Source of the DNA: Ananas comosus
Taxonomy: Eukaryota; Streptophyta; Magnoliopsida; Poales; Bromeliaceae
DNA length: 64,000 bases
Reading direction: 5' to 3'
NCBI RefSeq assembly: GCF_001540865.1
Contig: NC_033628.1
Location: 8,549,388-8,613,387, forward strand
Below the pieces are notes generated by a model. That model made no database searches, was not told the DNA's origin, and saw nothing but the letters and a program-made list of their open reading frames with translations. A program made the translations under genes and the position numbers. Each line of letters begins with the position of its first letter. Within the stretch, counting starts at the first letter, position 1. Positions 11,024 through 20,592 of this stretch are shown here, piece after piece.

Positions 11024-11026
11024 TTA

Positions 11027-11214
11027 GAGTGATCAGGGTATCTTATAAAGATACACTTCCTTTCTCTAGGATCCAACTTTCCATACTTGTGCGAAGTGGT
11101 GTGTACATAAGCTGCTGAACCCCAAGGGCGCAGGTGCTCCAAATTTGGTTTCCTGCCTGTCCATAATTCATAAGGAGTGGAAGATACTGTTTTGGAGGGT
11201 ACACGATTAAGAAT
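11027..11214 (-). pseudogene. Copia integrase C-terminal part
   Basis: Minus strand reads HLRPWGSAAYVHTTSHKYGK and then RERKCIFIRYPDHSKG, the conserved C-terminal integrase region of copia Pol. It runs into the gap at 11215, so the remainder of integrase, protease, gag and the 5' LTR are not visible. Confidence 0.85.
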
Positions 11215-11500
11215 NNNNNNNNNNNNNNNNNNNNNNNNNNNNNNNNNNNNNNNNNNNNNNNNNNNNNNNNNNNNNNNNNNNNNNNNNNNNNNNNNNNNNN
11301 NNNNNNNNNNNNNNNNNNNNNNNNNNNNNNNNNNNNNNNNNNNNNNNNNNNNNNNNNNNNNNNNNNNNNNNNNNNNNNNNNNNNNNNNNNNNNNNNNNNN
11401 NNNNNNNNNNNNNNNNNNNNNNNNNNNNNNNNNNNNNNNNNNNNNNNNNNNNNNNNNNNNNNNNNNNNNNNNNNNNNNNNNNNNNNNNNNNNNNNNNNNN
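11215..11500. other. Assembly gap (286 Ns)
   Basis: Run of N within the copia element; true length unknown. Confidence 0.95.
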
Positions 11501-11576
11501 AGGTTGTTACATCTTTGCTTTAATTAAATTACAAAGACAAAGAAAATAATATCATTTGTTTTCTAAAGAAAAGACG

Positions 11577-11602
11577 TATATATATATATATATATATATA
11601 TA
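11577..11602. repeat. (TA)n microsatellite
   Basis: Uninterrupted TA dinucleotides. Confidence 0.9.
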
Positions 11603-11705
11603 AAATCATTCTAATCTTGTAATAAATTTTTTTAAAAAGAAATTTGAAAGTTTAATTTCAGTTGTAGAAAAATTTTGAAAATAAATCAAATAGTAAATAC
11701 TATGG

Positions 11706-12219
11706 AGAAAAGAATTAGAAAAGACCTGTGGATCGAAGCGTGTAGAGTACTGTCCTAGAAGCGAAATTGCTTCTCCACGTGCAAAAGTCTTGCTTCAACG
11801 CGTCAATTCCGTGTAGCACAAGATGAGCCTACGAGTCCGTAATATACAGGATACAGATTAGGATACGGGTTAGGACTCCCAAATAAATAAAGATAAAATA
11901 AAAAATAAAAATAAAAATAAAATAAAATAAACCGGGTGCCTAGACCGCCTGCGCCACAATCTGCCCGGCCCCGCTCGGCTCGTGCTCACGCCGTGCATGT
12001 GTAACTCTCATTTTCTCCAAAAAAAACTAACTTGAGAATGAAGGAGTATACAAATAACAACAACATATTTTTAGTTTTCAATGTGGAACTAATCCTCATA
12101 TGTGGAAATCTTAGTATAACCTCCCAGGCAAGGCCCATGGAAATATCGGGCTACCCAGGAAGCCCATGAAGTTTTAAATCACCAAAAAATCCAATAAAAT
12201 CTAACAATAAATTCTAGAA
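11706..12219 (-). repeat. LTR remnant (minus), same family as 19046
   Basis: Read on the minus strand it starts TGTTAGATTTTATTG and shares blocks in order with 19046-19440: GGGCCTTGC.TGGGAG, TTCTCAAGTTAGTT, GAGCCGAGC, CACCCGG, ATTGACGCGTTGAAGCAAGA. No internal retrotransposon sequence is adjacent, so it is a solo or truncated LTR. The end near 11706 is approximate. Confidence 0.6.
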
Positions 12220-12243
12220 TTTATCGTATAATGGTTTGCTTAT

Positions 12244-12244
<1 letters not shown>

Positions 12245-12299
<55 letters not shown>
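12245..12299. repeat. Poly-T run of 55
   Basis: Homopolymer; length is likely unreliable. It may be the tail of a retroposon on the minus strand, but no body was recognised. Confidence 0.85.
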
Positions 12300-12301
<2 letters not shown>

Positions 12302-12420
12302 GGTTTTCCTCAAATGTGATTGAAAGCATCTTGAGGTATTTATTTTTGAAACTGTTGTTAATTTCACATACTCATAATTTTGTTCCTAAACAAGGAAAAA
12401 AAAAACTTAGTTACAACTAA

Positions 12421-12700
12421 GGCCTCATTTTGTATTTTTGGTCTTTGAAAGACTCAGTGGATAGCAGATTGCGCGCAGTTTAGACGTCTATGTGCATGTG
12501 ACAAGAAAAAACATAAAATTAATGGACTGTTTTTTCTGCTTCTTTAATTTTTCCTCAAAGACACCATTCTGCATATTGCCTGGAGCATATTGCAATCTAA
12601 TCCACAACAGCTAAGAATGAAGATGCCTCTCTGCCAGTCCATAATTACACAAATTTGCACTTAAAAAGACGAGAAAATGGCAATAATGCCAAACGGGGCC
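12421..12700. mobile_element. Small MITE with TAA target duplication
   Basis: Begins GGCCTCATTTTG and ends CCAAACGGGGCC (imperfect inverted repeat), flanked by TAA at 12418-12420 and 12701-12703. Consistent with a Harbinger/Tourist-like MITE; termini are diverged, so the class is tentative. Confidence 0.55.
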
Positions 12701-12703
12701 TAA

Positions 12704-13304
12704 TTTTTTGGGCTTTTGTAGTCAAGAAAGAACTCATGAATGTAGTCTGTGTGCAGCATGACAATATCAAAAGAAAAAAAAGTAAGTTATCCAGCTATTC
12801 CTAGGTGCACTTAACCTCAATTAATTATGTTTGAGTTAAAACAGAAATAGAAAACATGAACAATAACAATGGTGCTTCTTTCTGCCTTTCTTTTAACTGA
12901 ACTTCAAAGTGGTTGAATATACCTACTGCTGTGCTCTTTTATTGCTGTTTAAATTTGCAATGTGGTCAGAAGAACACCCTCCATGTCTTAGAGAGCAAAG
13001 AAACAAAAAAAGAAAAAAAGAAAAAAAAGAAAAAGGGACAGAACTGTATATGCTGCAATAATTTGCAATTTGTCCGCCAATCGTATTGCAGAGAATCCTA
13101 GTTCAAATATATATAATAACAAAAAGGTTAATGACTGTTTGTTTCTGTTTTTTTTTTTTTGCCCTTTTTGACTGTAGGACACTGGTGATTCCCCATGCAG
13201 TTCATAAAAGGGTTAAAAAGAAAACAGTGTGTTTGTTTCTGTAATGATGTGTAAAATGCTATCCACTTTCTTGTCATATGTCTATGCATTATTTTCAAAA
13301 GGAT
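12704..13304. other. Intergenic sequence, no gene recognised
   Basis: A-rich and T-rich tracts at 12995-13035 and 13147-13160. No recognised coding or RNA feature. Confidence 0.5.
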
Positions 13305-13309
13305 ATCTT

Positions 13310-14348
13310 TATTAAAAATCAAAACGGCGAAAAATAAATTCAAAAAAAATACTTCATGCAGAAAGAGAAAAGAAAAGAAAAGAACACACCGAAATTTAAC
13401 ATGATTCGGCCAACGGCCTATGTCGACAGTAGAGATGTCAACGGGTCAGATTCGGGACGGATTTTTAAAAACCTGAACCCGAACCCGACTCCAAACCCGA
13501 GACCCGAACATGAACCCGAACCGACGGATTTTAAAAATCCATATCCAAACCCGAATCCGACCAAAAATTCGAAACCCGAACCTGAACCCGAAACAATTAT
13601 TTCTTTTTTTAATATTTCAAAATATATTATGTTAAATCTAAATTTTTAAAATACAAATTCAAATATAACATCAAATTTTTATATATATATTATATATAAT
13701 ACAAAATAAATTCGGGTTCGGGTCGGGTACAATCAAAATTAATCCATATCCGAATCCATATCCGTCGGGTTTCTATTTTTTATATCCATATCCGAATCCA
13801 TATCCATATCCATCGGATATATCAGTTTCATTCGGGTTCGGGTTCGGATAAAATCTCGGGTATCCATACCCATTGACATTCCTAGTCCACAGACGAATAG
13901 GAAGCAAATACTTTATTAATGTCGAAAGGCGGAGTGCAAATGAGATCTTTCAAAAGAACCAAAACCTAATTAGATCCAAAACACCGAAATCTCCATCCGT
14001 ACGGGCGACCCCAAAAGCAGCTCGGCTCCTCAATCGTTCGACCAACAACTTAGCCTCGATCCTTAATTAATTAGCATGGCAAGTAATTAGGATTGTGGCT
14101 CCTTGGCCGTACGGACCAGCAAGCTCTATCAACTCTCTTGAATTTGCATGGCTTAATTAGAGCTGCCGCGGCTTCATTAACTTGGCCGTAGTATATATAT
14201 ATATAATACATGTTTCCAAACTAGAATGTAATTCCACTCCTACTTATAATCCACATATGCCAAATTAAATCTAAATTATTTCTTATCCTAATTAGATTAG
14301 GATTTACCTTCAATTTAGATAACTACAAATATAAACCAAATTATAACA
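13310..14348 (-). repeat. 3' LTR of the 12.2-kb copia, split by a hAT MITE
   Basis: Homologous to 24916-25506 over its whole length once the 455-bp insertion and one 8-bp duplication are removed (576 against 591 bp). Shared blocks include GTCGAAAGGCGGAGT and TTAATTAATTAGCATGGCA. The two LTRs have diverged visibly, so the element is old. Minus-strand ends read TGTTATAA... and ...TAATA, the latter not the canonical CA. Confidence 0.88.
13430..13884. mobile_element. hAT-type MITE in the copia LTR
   Basis: Ends TAGAGATGTCAACGGG and, in complement, TAGGAATGTCAATGGG. Eight-base duplications GTCGACAG (13422-13429) and GTCCACAG (13885-13892) differ at one base. Eight-base duplications and this terminus fit hAT. 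The interior is rich in degenerate CCCGAA/TTCGGG and CCATATC motifs, which could be transposase-binding repeats. The other LTR copy lacks it. Confidence 0.88.
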
Positions 14349-14436
14349 ATCAACACATTGGTTTAATTTGTAGTTTAGCCGCTATGTCGAGATCGCCATA
14401 AAACTCTACCTTGATTTAAATTCTCTTCAATGCTCC
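14349..14436 (-). other. Copia 3' untranslated segment
   Basis: Short region between RNase H and the 3' LTR. The polypurine tract expected next to the LTR is not recognisable, probably eroded. Confidence 0.45.
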
Positions 14437-15278
14437 TTAACGCTCCATACTCCGTCTTCTCCAAATACCCCATACGGCCTCAAGTGCTGCCAACCGCCAC
14501 CAAGTCCAATAATGCTTAAACTTGGCAATAGTAAGAGACTTAGTAAACATATCTGTCGGATTGTCCTCAGTACCAATTTTCTTAACAGTCACCGTGCGTT
14601 TCCCAATCACATCCCGTACAAAGTGAAACTTTACATCAATTTGATTTGTCCTCTCATGAAATATTTGATGTTTAAACAAATAAATAACACTTTGACTATC
14701 TGAATAAACAATCATCGGATCCCAATAAGAAGTAAACTCTCCAAATAAGCCTCTTAGCTACATAGCTTCCTTCACACCCTCTGTCATAGCAATGTATTCT
14801 GCCACAGTTGTAGACAAGACGACAATAGGTTGTAATGAAGCTTTTCAACTAATTGCACATCCACCAATGGAGAACACATAATCTGAAAGTGATCTCCTCC
14901 TATCCAAATCACTTGCAAAATCCGAGTCAACATATCCAACCAGACCATCCTTACACCTCCCAAACTCCAAACAAGTGTTATTGGTACCTCGTAAGTATCT
15001 CAAAATACACTTAACAGCCTGCCAATGAGCCTTACCAGGATTGGTCATTTTCCTACTAACCATGCTCACTGCGTAGGAGATGCGCGACCGTGTGCAAACC
15101 ATAGTGTACATGAAGCTCCCGACAGCACTAGAATAGGAAACATGTGACATGTACTTCCGCTCATTATCGGACTGTGGTGATAACTCGGTGTAAAGTCTGA
15201 AATGCGTCACAAAAGGAATGCTCACCGATTTTGCGTCTGTCATGCCGAAGCGCTTTAAAACATTCTGTATATATTTCT
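14437..15278 (-). pseudogene. Copia RNase H and C-terminal RT
   Basis: Minus-strand frames contain YMSHVSYSSAVGSFMY, RYLRGTNNTCLEFG, DSDFASDLDRRRSLSDYVF and, at the C-terminus, HERTNQIDVKFHFVRD with NPTDMFTKSL. Stops separate the frame around 14716-14844. RNase H residues are partly altered (A.D preserved, RRSLSDY for RKSTSGY). The gag-only copia at 15279-18082 separates it from the rest of RT. Confidence 0.88.
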
Positions 15279-15962
15279 TGTTAGGATTTGGTTAGATTTG
15301 TAGTTTATTTTCTGGTTAGATAAGGATTAATATTTAAATATGTGGGAGATAAATTAAGATTTAAATATTAATTAGAGTATGAATCTAACTAGATTAGGAT
15401 AAATATTTAAATTTATTGGAGATAAATCAATTAAGATTTAAATATTTATTGAAGTAGGAATCCTAATATATTAGGATTGGGGTACGTTTTGGTGGAACTT
15501 TATAAATAACTCTTGATAGGATGCTTTTGGAGTGTGTGCGGCTGAGAAATCCCTTGGATGGTGTCATACCAGGAGATGGAAACCTATATGCTTTGAGTGC
15601 ACCTAGTGCACGGGTGCACGTGGAGAGTTGTCTTCTTTGTGAGTTTATAGAAGACGAGAAAATAGTAGAAAGATTCGGAAATAGGGCTTGGGTTGTAGCT
15701 ACTCTATGTAGAAAAGGAGTAAGGTGTAATATTCTCTTATTTAATGAATCTTATTTTACCCGCATATTTTTTATTTGGTTATTTTTTCTCTCTTTTATGA
15801 TTGTATCAGCTTTTGCTGAGAAGACGGATTTATGGTAAAAACTCGATTTGACGCTTCCGTTGCGGAATCCCAATAATCGGTACTGGATCAACAACAGTCG
15901 GTATCAGAGCGGGTTGCGGATTCTCAAAATCCAGTACCGGGGCGAGTACCGGATTCCCAACA
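15279..15962 (+). repeat. 5' LTR of the gag-only copia
   Basis: 684 bp, TGTTAGGATTTGG to GGATTCCCAACA. Contains a TATA box at 15501-15508. A PBS-like CGGTATCAGAGCGG (15896-15909) lies inside the LTR, 60 bp before the true PBS. Confidence 0.92.
15501..15508 (+). promoter_or_regulatory. TATA box of the gag-only copia 5' LTR
   Basis: TATAAATA, repeated at 17623-17630 in the 3' LTR. It would drive transcription of the element. Confidence 0.6.
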
Positions 15963-15964
15963 AT

Positions 15965-15976
15965 TGGTATCAGAGC
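15965..15976 (+). other. Copia primer-binding site
   Basis: Exact TGGTATCAGAGC, two bases after the LTR end; complementary to initiator tRNA-Met 3' region in plant copia elements. Confidence 0.9.
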
Positions 15977-16011
15977 TTGAGGTTACCAATCTGCTGGAGA
16001 GATCGACGGAG

Positions 16012-16788
16012 ATGGCCATGAAATTCAAAATCGAGAAGTTCGATGGCAAAAATAATTTCGGATTATGGCAGATTAAAGTACAGGCGATCCTTGTACAACA
16101 AGAATTAGATAAGACGTTGAACGTGAAGGAGGCGAAGCCGACAGAGGTCACGAATGCGGTATGGTCAAATATGGAGTGGCAGGCATTGAGTACGCTTCAT
16201 CTGTTGTTAGCAAATGAGGTTCTTTACAATGTAGTCGGCAAGACGACACCGGCAAAATTGTAGAAAAAATTGGAAGATCTGTACATGACCAAATCTCTCA
16301 CGAACATGATGTATCTAAAGCGGCGACAATTTACGTTGTCGATGCAGGAAGCGGCGAGCCTACATGATCATTTGAACGAGTTCAATAAGGTGGTGGCCCA
16401 GTTGACTAGCATCGGAGTCAATCTGGATGACGAAGATAAGGTGCTGATTTTATTATCTTCTCTACTGGCGACATATGAGCATTTGGTGACCATGTTGCTT
16501 TATAGAAAGGAAACCATAAGCGTGGAGGCAGTCTCGGTGGCGCTCATTTCGAAAAAGATGCGGAAGATGACTCAGGAGTCCGGCACGCAAAGTCGGGATG
16601 TAGGACTGGTGGTGAGTGAAAAGAAGGAGGTGACAACGTCGGCAATCGGAGATCGACAAAAGAAGCCACTATCTGAGGTGGAGTGCTTTTACTATCACAG
16701 AAAAGAGCATATAAAAGGAAACTGTCAGAAGCTTCAGAATGATCTGAAAGAGTTAAAGCGACAGAAGGAGAAAACTGTCGTGAACTAG
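16012..16788 (+). pseudogene. Gag of the gag-only copia, one in-frame stop
   Basis: From the ATG at 16012 the frame reads MAMKFKIEKFDGKNNFGLWQ, a normal copia Gag start, then stops at TAG 16261-16263 and continues in the same frame to TAG 16786-16788. Downstream blocks are KLEDLYMTKSLTNMMYLKR, a UBN2-type helical region (GVNLDDEDKVLILLSSL) and a zinc knuckle CFYYHRKEHIKGNC whose second Cys is Tyr. No frameshifts, so decay is by substitution. With no other enzyme encoded, Gag would have been the only product. Confidence 0.88.
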
Positions 16789-17361
16789 GATGAGCCGGTA
16801 TCAGTGACGGCATAGGCAGCAGAATTGGAGATGATCGATTCTAATGTGCTGTATGAGGCGACTGGAAATGCGAAAATTTCGAATAATGAGTGGGTGCTCA
16901 ATTCAGCGAGTTCCTTTCATGTCTGCCCAGAGAAGGAGTCTTTTGCCACCTATAAGGCAATCACAGGTGGAAAGGCTCTAATGGAGAACGGGATAGCATG
17001 AAATGTTTTGGGAGTCGGCACGGTGAAGATCCGAATGCACGATGGGGTCGTGAGGATGCTGACAGGTGTGCGGCATGTTTCTGGATTAAAGCGGAATTTG
17101 ATCTCGTTAGGCGCGTTAGACTCGAAGGGTTGTAATTTTTCAGCTCCAGGTGGAGCTATGAGGTTCCGAAAACGAGATCGAGTCGTGTGTGAGGCGAACA
17201 AGCGCGGGAACCTATACGTTCTGAACGGGATCACAGTCAGAACGGAAGTAAAGACGGTTTGGGTTCCAAAAGTTCGCAGAGGTGCAGTAGCTCGAGGCGG
17301 AGCAGCGGATATGGCAACAACAAGCGAAGGAGACAAGCTCAAGATGGAGCTTGCATGGTGA
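16789..17361 (+). pseudogene. Protease-like and GAG-pre-integrase remnant
   Basis: The Gag frame continues in phase, with stops at 16813 (TAG) and 16999 (TGA). NEWVLNSASSFHVC corresponds to the protease site WVLDSGAS.H.C but lacks the catalytic Asp and Gly. VKIRMHDGVVRMLTGVRHV and LKRNLISLGALDSKGCNF are the usual GAG-pre-integrase blocks. After GNLYVLNGITV the expected integrase zinc finger is absent and the sequence jumps to the polypurine tract, so integrase-RT-RNase H is deleted. Confidence 0.82.
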
Positions 17362-17388
17362 GTTTGATGCAAGACTATAAATCCAACC

Positions 17389-17399
17389 AAGGTGGAGAA
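17389..17399 (+). other. Polypurine tract
   Basis: AAGGTGGAGAA directly before the 3' LTR; plus-strand DNA priming site. Confidence 0.75.
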
Positions 17400-18082
17400 T
17401 GTTAGGATTTGGTTAGATTTGTAGCTTATTTTCTAGTTGGATAAGGATTAATATTTAAATCTGTTGGAGATAAATTAAGATTTAAATATTAATTAGAGTA
17501 TGAATCTAACTAGATTAGAATAAATATTTAAATCTATTGGAGATAAATCAATTAAGATTTAAATATTTATTGGAATAGGAATCCTAAATATATTAGGATT
17601 GGGGTACGTTTTGGTAGAGCTTTATAAATAGTTCTTAATGGGATGCTTTTGGAGTGTGTACGGCTGAGAAATCCCTTGGGTGGTGTCGTACTAAGAGAGT
17701 GAAACCTATATGCTTTTAGTGCACCTAGTGCATGGGTGCACGTGGAGAGTTGTCTTCTTTGTGGCTTTATAGAATTCGAGAAAAGGGTAGAAAAGATTCA
17801 GAAAAGGGATTGGGTTGAAGCTAGTCTATGTAGAAGAGGAGTCAGGTGTAATCTTCTCTTATTTAATGAATCTTATTTTACTCGCATATTTTATGTTTGG
17901 TTGTTTTTTCTCTTTTATGGTTATATCAGTTTTTGCTGAGAAGACGGATTTATGGTAAAAACTCGATTTGATGCTTCCGTTGCGGAATCCCAACAATTGG
18001 TACCGGATCAACAGCAGTCGGTATCGGAGCCGGTTGCGGATTCTCAAAATCCGATACCGGGGCGAGTACCGAATTCCTAACA
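17400..18082 (+). repeat. 3' LTR of the gag-only copia
   Basis: 683 bp, aligned end to end with 15279-15962. Ends ATTCCTAACA, then the TTTCT duplication. Confidence 0.92.
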
Positions 18083-19045
18083 TTTCTCCTGTATCATATG
18101 CAGTAGTCCTAACTTGTTGACCCTCTTAATTTTCATATCAAGAATTTTTTTAGCAGCAGCTAGATCTTTCATTTCAAACTCATCCTTAAGTAAAGCCTTC
18201 AATTTATTTATCTCAACTATGTCGCTGTAAGCAATTAACATATCATCGACATAGAGCAATAAATATATGAAAAATTCCTTATCAAGCTCTCTAAAGTACA
18301 CGCAACTGTCACGCTTGCTTCTGAAATATCCGTGACCTGTCATAAAAGAGTTGAACCGTTTATACCATTGTCGAGGAGACTGCTTTAGCCATAAAGCGAT
18401 TTCTTTAACAGACAAACATGGTCCTCATTTCCTTCAGCAATGAATCCCTCCGGCTGTTTCATATAAATTTGCTCCTCAAGTTTTTCATGTAGAAAAGATG
18501 TCTTAACATCAAGCTTCTCAAGATACAGGTTATTCATGGCTACTAACGATAAAAAAACGCGAATAGAAGTATGCTCACAACGGGTAAGAAAATATCATTA
18601 AAGTCAACACTTTCTACCTGACTGTAGCCCTTTGCAACTAAACGAGCTTTGTACCTTGTATCTTCCAGACCAGGGATTCCGTCCTGTTTCTTGAAGACCC
18701 ACTTACAGCCAATAATTTTCTTACCTGTAGACGGTTTTACCAACTCTCATGTGGGATTCTTATGGAGTGACTCCATCTCCTCATTCATCGCCAGCAACCA
18801 CTCTGCAAAACTGGAACTAAAAATAGCTTGATTATATGTGAAAAGTTCACCTTCTTCTTCAGTGTCTTGTGCCACTGAAAGAGCGTAAGCAACCATATCT
18901 TCATAACAATATCTCTGTGGTGGTTTGATCTGTCTCCTCGCTCTGTCAGTAGCAATGCTCTACCTCTCAACTTGTGGGGTTTCAATTACCGAGGTGTCTG
19001 TCGACTGAACTTGTTCTGATTTTGAAGAATTCTAAGTCTGAATTA
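18083..19045 (-). pseudogene. Copia RT N-terminal and catalytic part plus linker
   Basis: Minus-strand frames give GCKWVFKKQDGIPG, YKARLVAKGYSQVESVDF, LKQSPRQWYKRFNSFM and LLLYVDDMLIAYS (YVDD at 18242-18253), with LKDEFEMKDL after it. Frames are broken at about 18415-18543. The acidic linker toward integrase lies at 18785-19040. Continues at 15278 after the gag-only element. Confidence 0.88.
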
Positions 19046-19440
19046 TGTTAGATTTTATTGATTTCTTAGTACTTATTTAGCCTCTTAGGCAATGCAATAC
19101 TTAATGGGCCTTGCTTGGGAGCCCAACTAAGATTTTCATATGTGAGGTATATTGCTGTTATTTATATATTGCTTTATTCTCAAGTTAGTTGTTTGAGAGA
19201 AAATGTGAATTATGCTCTCGATTAAACACATGCATGGCACGAGCCCGAGCCGAGCCAGGCCAGGCGGGCGGCAGCGCTCGCAGTCCATGCACCCGGCTTA
19301 TTTTATTTATCTTTATTTTTATTTTTTTGTTTTATCTTTACCCTAATCCTAATCCCAATCCTAATCCGTATCCCATATAATCTTAAGCTTATTGGCACTA
19401 CATGAAATTGACGCGTTGAAGCAAGATTCTTGCCTTGGAT
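19046..19440 (+). repeat. LTR-like insertion (plus), same family as 11706-12219
   Basis: Begins TGTTAGATTTTATTG at the point where copia linker coding stops. Blocks match the minus-strand remnant at 11706-12219 in the same order. Includes CCTAATCC repeats at 19338-19368. The right end is uncertain; homology to the other copy fades near 19440 and a (TA)n run follows. No target duplication could be confirmed. Confidence 0.6.
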
Positions 19441-19640
19441 ATATATATATATATATTGGACGAGGTTGCATGAGTTTAACCTGAATTGAGGCATACCTAA
19501 GAGTTTTCAAAACCCTACTCTCTACCTCGTCTTCTTCTGTTTTCTCGCCATTGATCTTTTATGCCAATTTTCACCAAGCTTTCTCATATTTTGCTGGATC
19601 AAAAGCTTATTGGGTTCATCTTGCGCCACGTTGAACGTGG
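19441..19640 (-). other. Copia pol region or insertion edge, unassigned
   Basis: A short (TA)n run (19440-19457), then sequence I cannot assign with confidence to copia integrase or to the adjacent LTR. Confidence 0.35.
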
Positions 19641-20077
19641 TCGTTGTATTTTCCTCATCTTCTTTCCAGTTTGCTTCTCAATCACGACCTTCCACTACTT
19701 GAAGTAATTGAATACCTTATCCTTACTTTTCAGAATGAACACCCACACTTTACGAGAATAGTCGTCAATAAAAGTCAACATATATCTAGCACTACCATGA
19801 GTAGGAGTACGAGAGAGTCCTCGAAGATCAGAATGAATATAGTTCAGAGTACCTTTTGTCCGGTGAATTGCGGCCTTAAAGCTGACTCTTTTTTGTTTCC
19901 TAAGAACACAAATGCTAGCAAAAATCTAACTTTTCTAAACTCTAACTACCAAGTAGACCTCTCTCACTCAACTTTATCATACCATATTCACTCATATGGC
20001 CTAGTCGCATATGTCATAATTTGGTGCTATCCGAATCTGGCATAGAAGAAGAAGTCACCACTGCTGAACCTGTCACA
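19641..20077 (-). pseudogene. Copia integrase (zinc finger and core), broken
   Basis: Minus strand carries HMRLGHMSEYGMIKLSERGL, the GAG-pre-integrase/HHCC start, then IHSDLRGLSRTPTHGSARYM and LTFIDDYSRKVWVFILKSKD, the first half of the DDE core. A stop replaces the Trp of LWH. It is separated from the upstream region at 22506 by the 2.4-kb solo LTR. Confidence 0.88.
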
Positions 20078-20476
20078 ATGGATGTAGTGTTCCAGAGCTT
20101 TGGATAGGATTGGCTTCAGTGTTAGTGACTGGTCGACACATCTGAAGAGTGTCGGACTGAGTTGGAGTCGTTTCTGCACGAAATGAATGCAGAAATGGAC
20201 TCGGTGCACTCAAATAAGCAAAATTGAAGTTTTGCCAGATTCGAGCGCCCAGAACAGGTCTTGGGTCGCCTAGAAGTTGAGTGCAGATTTGATCAGAACT
20301 GGAAGCCAATTCGGGTCCATGTTTCGGGCACCCGGATGTGGGTCCGAAAGTTTACCTCGTGAGTATCGATTATGTTGACACGTGGCTTGTGGTAGGTGAG
20401 GTCCGCCGGAGCCGTTTACGGGCGCAGAACACCGTGGGCGATGGAACCAAAGGGGAGCAAATGTGCAACCTGGAGG

Positions 20477-20513
20477 TTTCGGACGCCCAGAAATGGATTT
20501 CGGGCGTCCGAAA
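20477..20513. promoter_or_regulatory. Perfect inverted repeat upstream of the LTR TATA box
   Basis: TTTCGGACGCCC (20477-20488) and GGGCGTCCGAAA (20502-20513) are exact inverted copies with a 13-base spacer, about 70 bp before the TATA box. Two looser relatives (around 20242-20275 and 20323-20352) precede it. Possible U3 enhancer; function is inferred. Confidence 0.4.
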
Positions 20514-20584
20514 GTGGCCAATTCTGCAAGAGTAACAGAATTGCAGCCTTTGTTCCTAAGGTTCATCAGACCCTATGCTCACCC

Positions 20585-20592
20585 TATAAATA
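20585..20592 (+). promoter_or_regulatory. TATA box of the solo LTR
   Basis: CCTATAAATAGG context, an excellent plant TATA box. It is followed by a pyrimidine-rich initiator region, so U3 would end near 20620. Confidence 0.55.

Larger units (their letters stand above)
15279..18082 (+). mobile_element. Non-autonomous gag-only copia (TR-GAG-like) inserted in copia RT
   Basis: 2804 bp on the opposite strand to its host, with perfect 5-bp duplication TTTCT (15274-15278 and 18083-18087). Order: 5' LTR 15279-15962, PBS 15965-15976, Gag and protease-like frame 16012-17361, polypurine tract AAGGTGGAGAA, 3' LTR 17400-18082. There is no integrase, RT or RNase H. Such elements must borrow enzymes from a relative. 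Its Gag shares LYMTKSLTN and flanking sequence with the host copia Gag at 24443-24871, so the two belong to related lineages. LTRs differ by scattered substitutions (roughly one in twenty by eye). Confidence 0.92.

Noticed and set aside
13480..13600. Telomere-like CCCGAAC repeats
   Set aside because: The unit is CCCGAA, degenerate, and contained within a hAT MITE with an 8-bp duplication; plant telomere is CCCTAAA.
19338..19368. CCTAATCC repeats resembling interstitial telomere
   Set aside because: Degenerate, few units, and located inside an LTR family that has similar TATCCTAATC units at the other copy.
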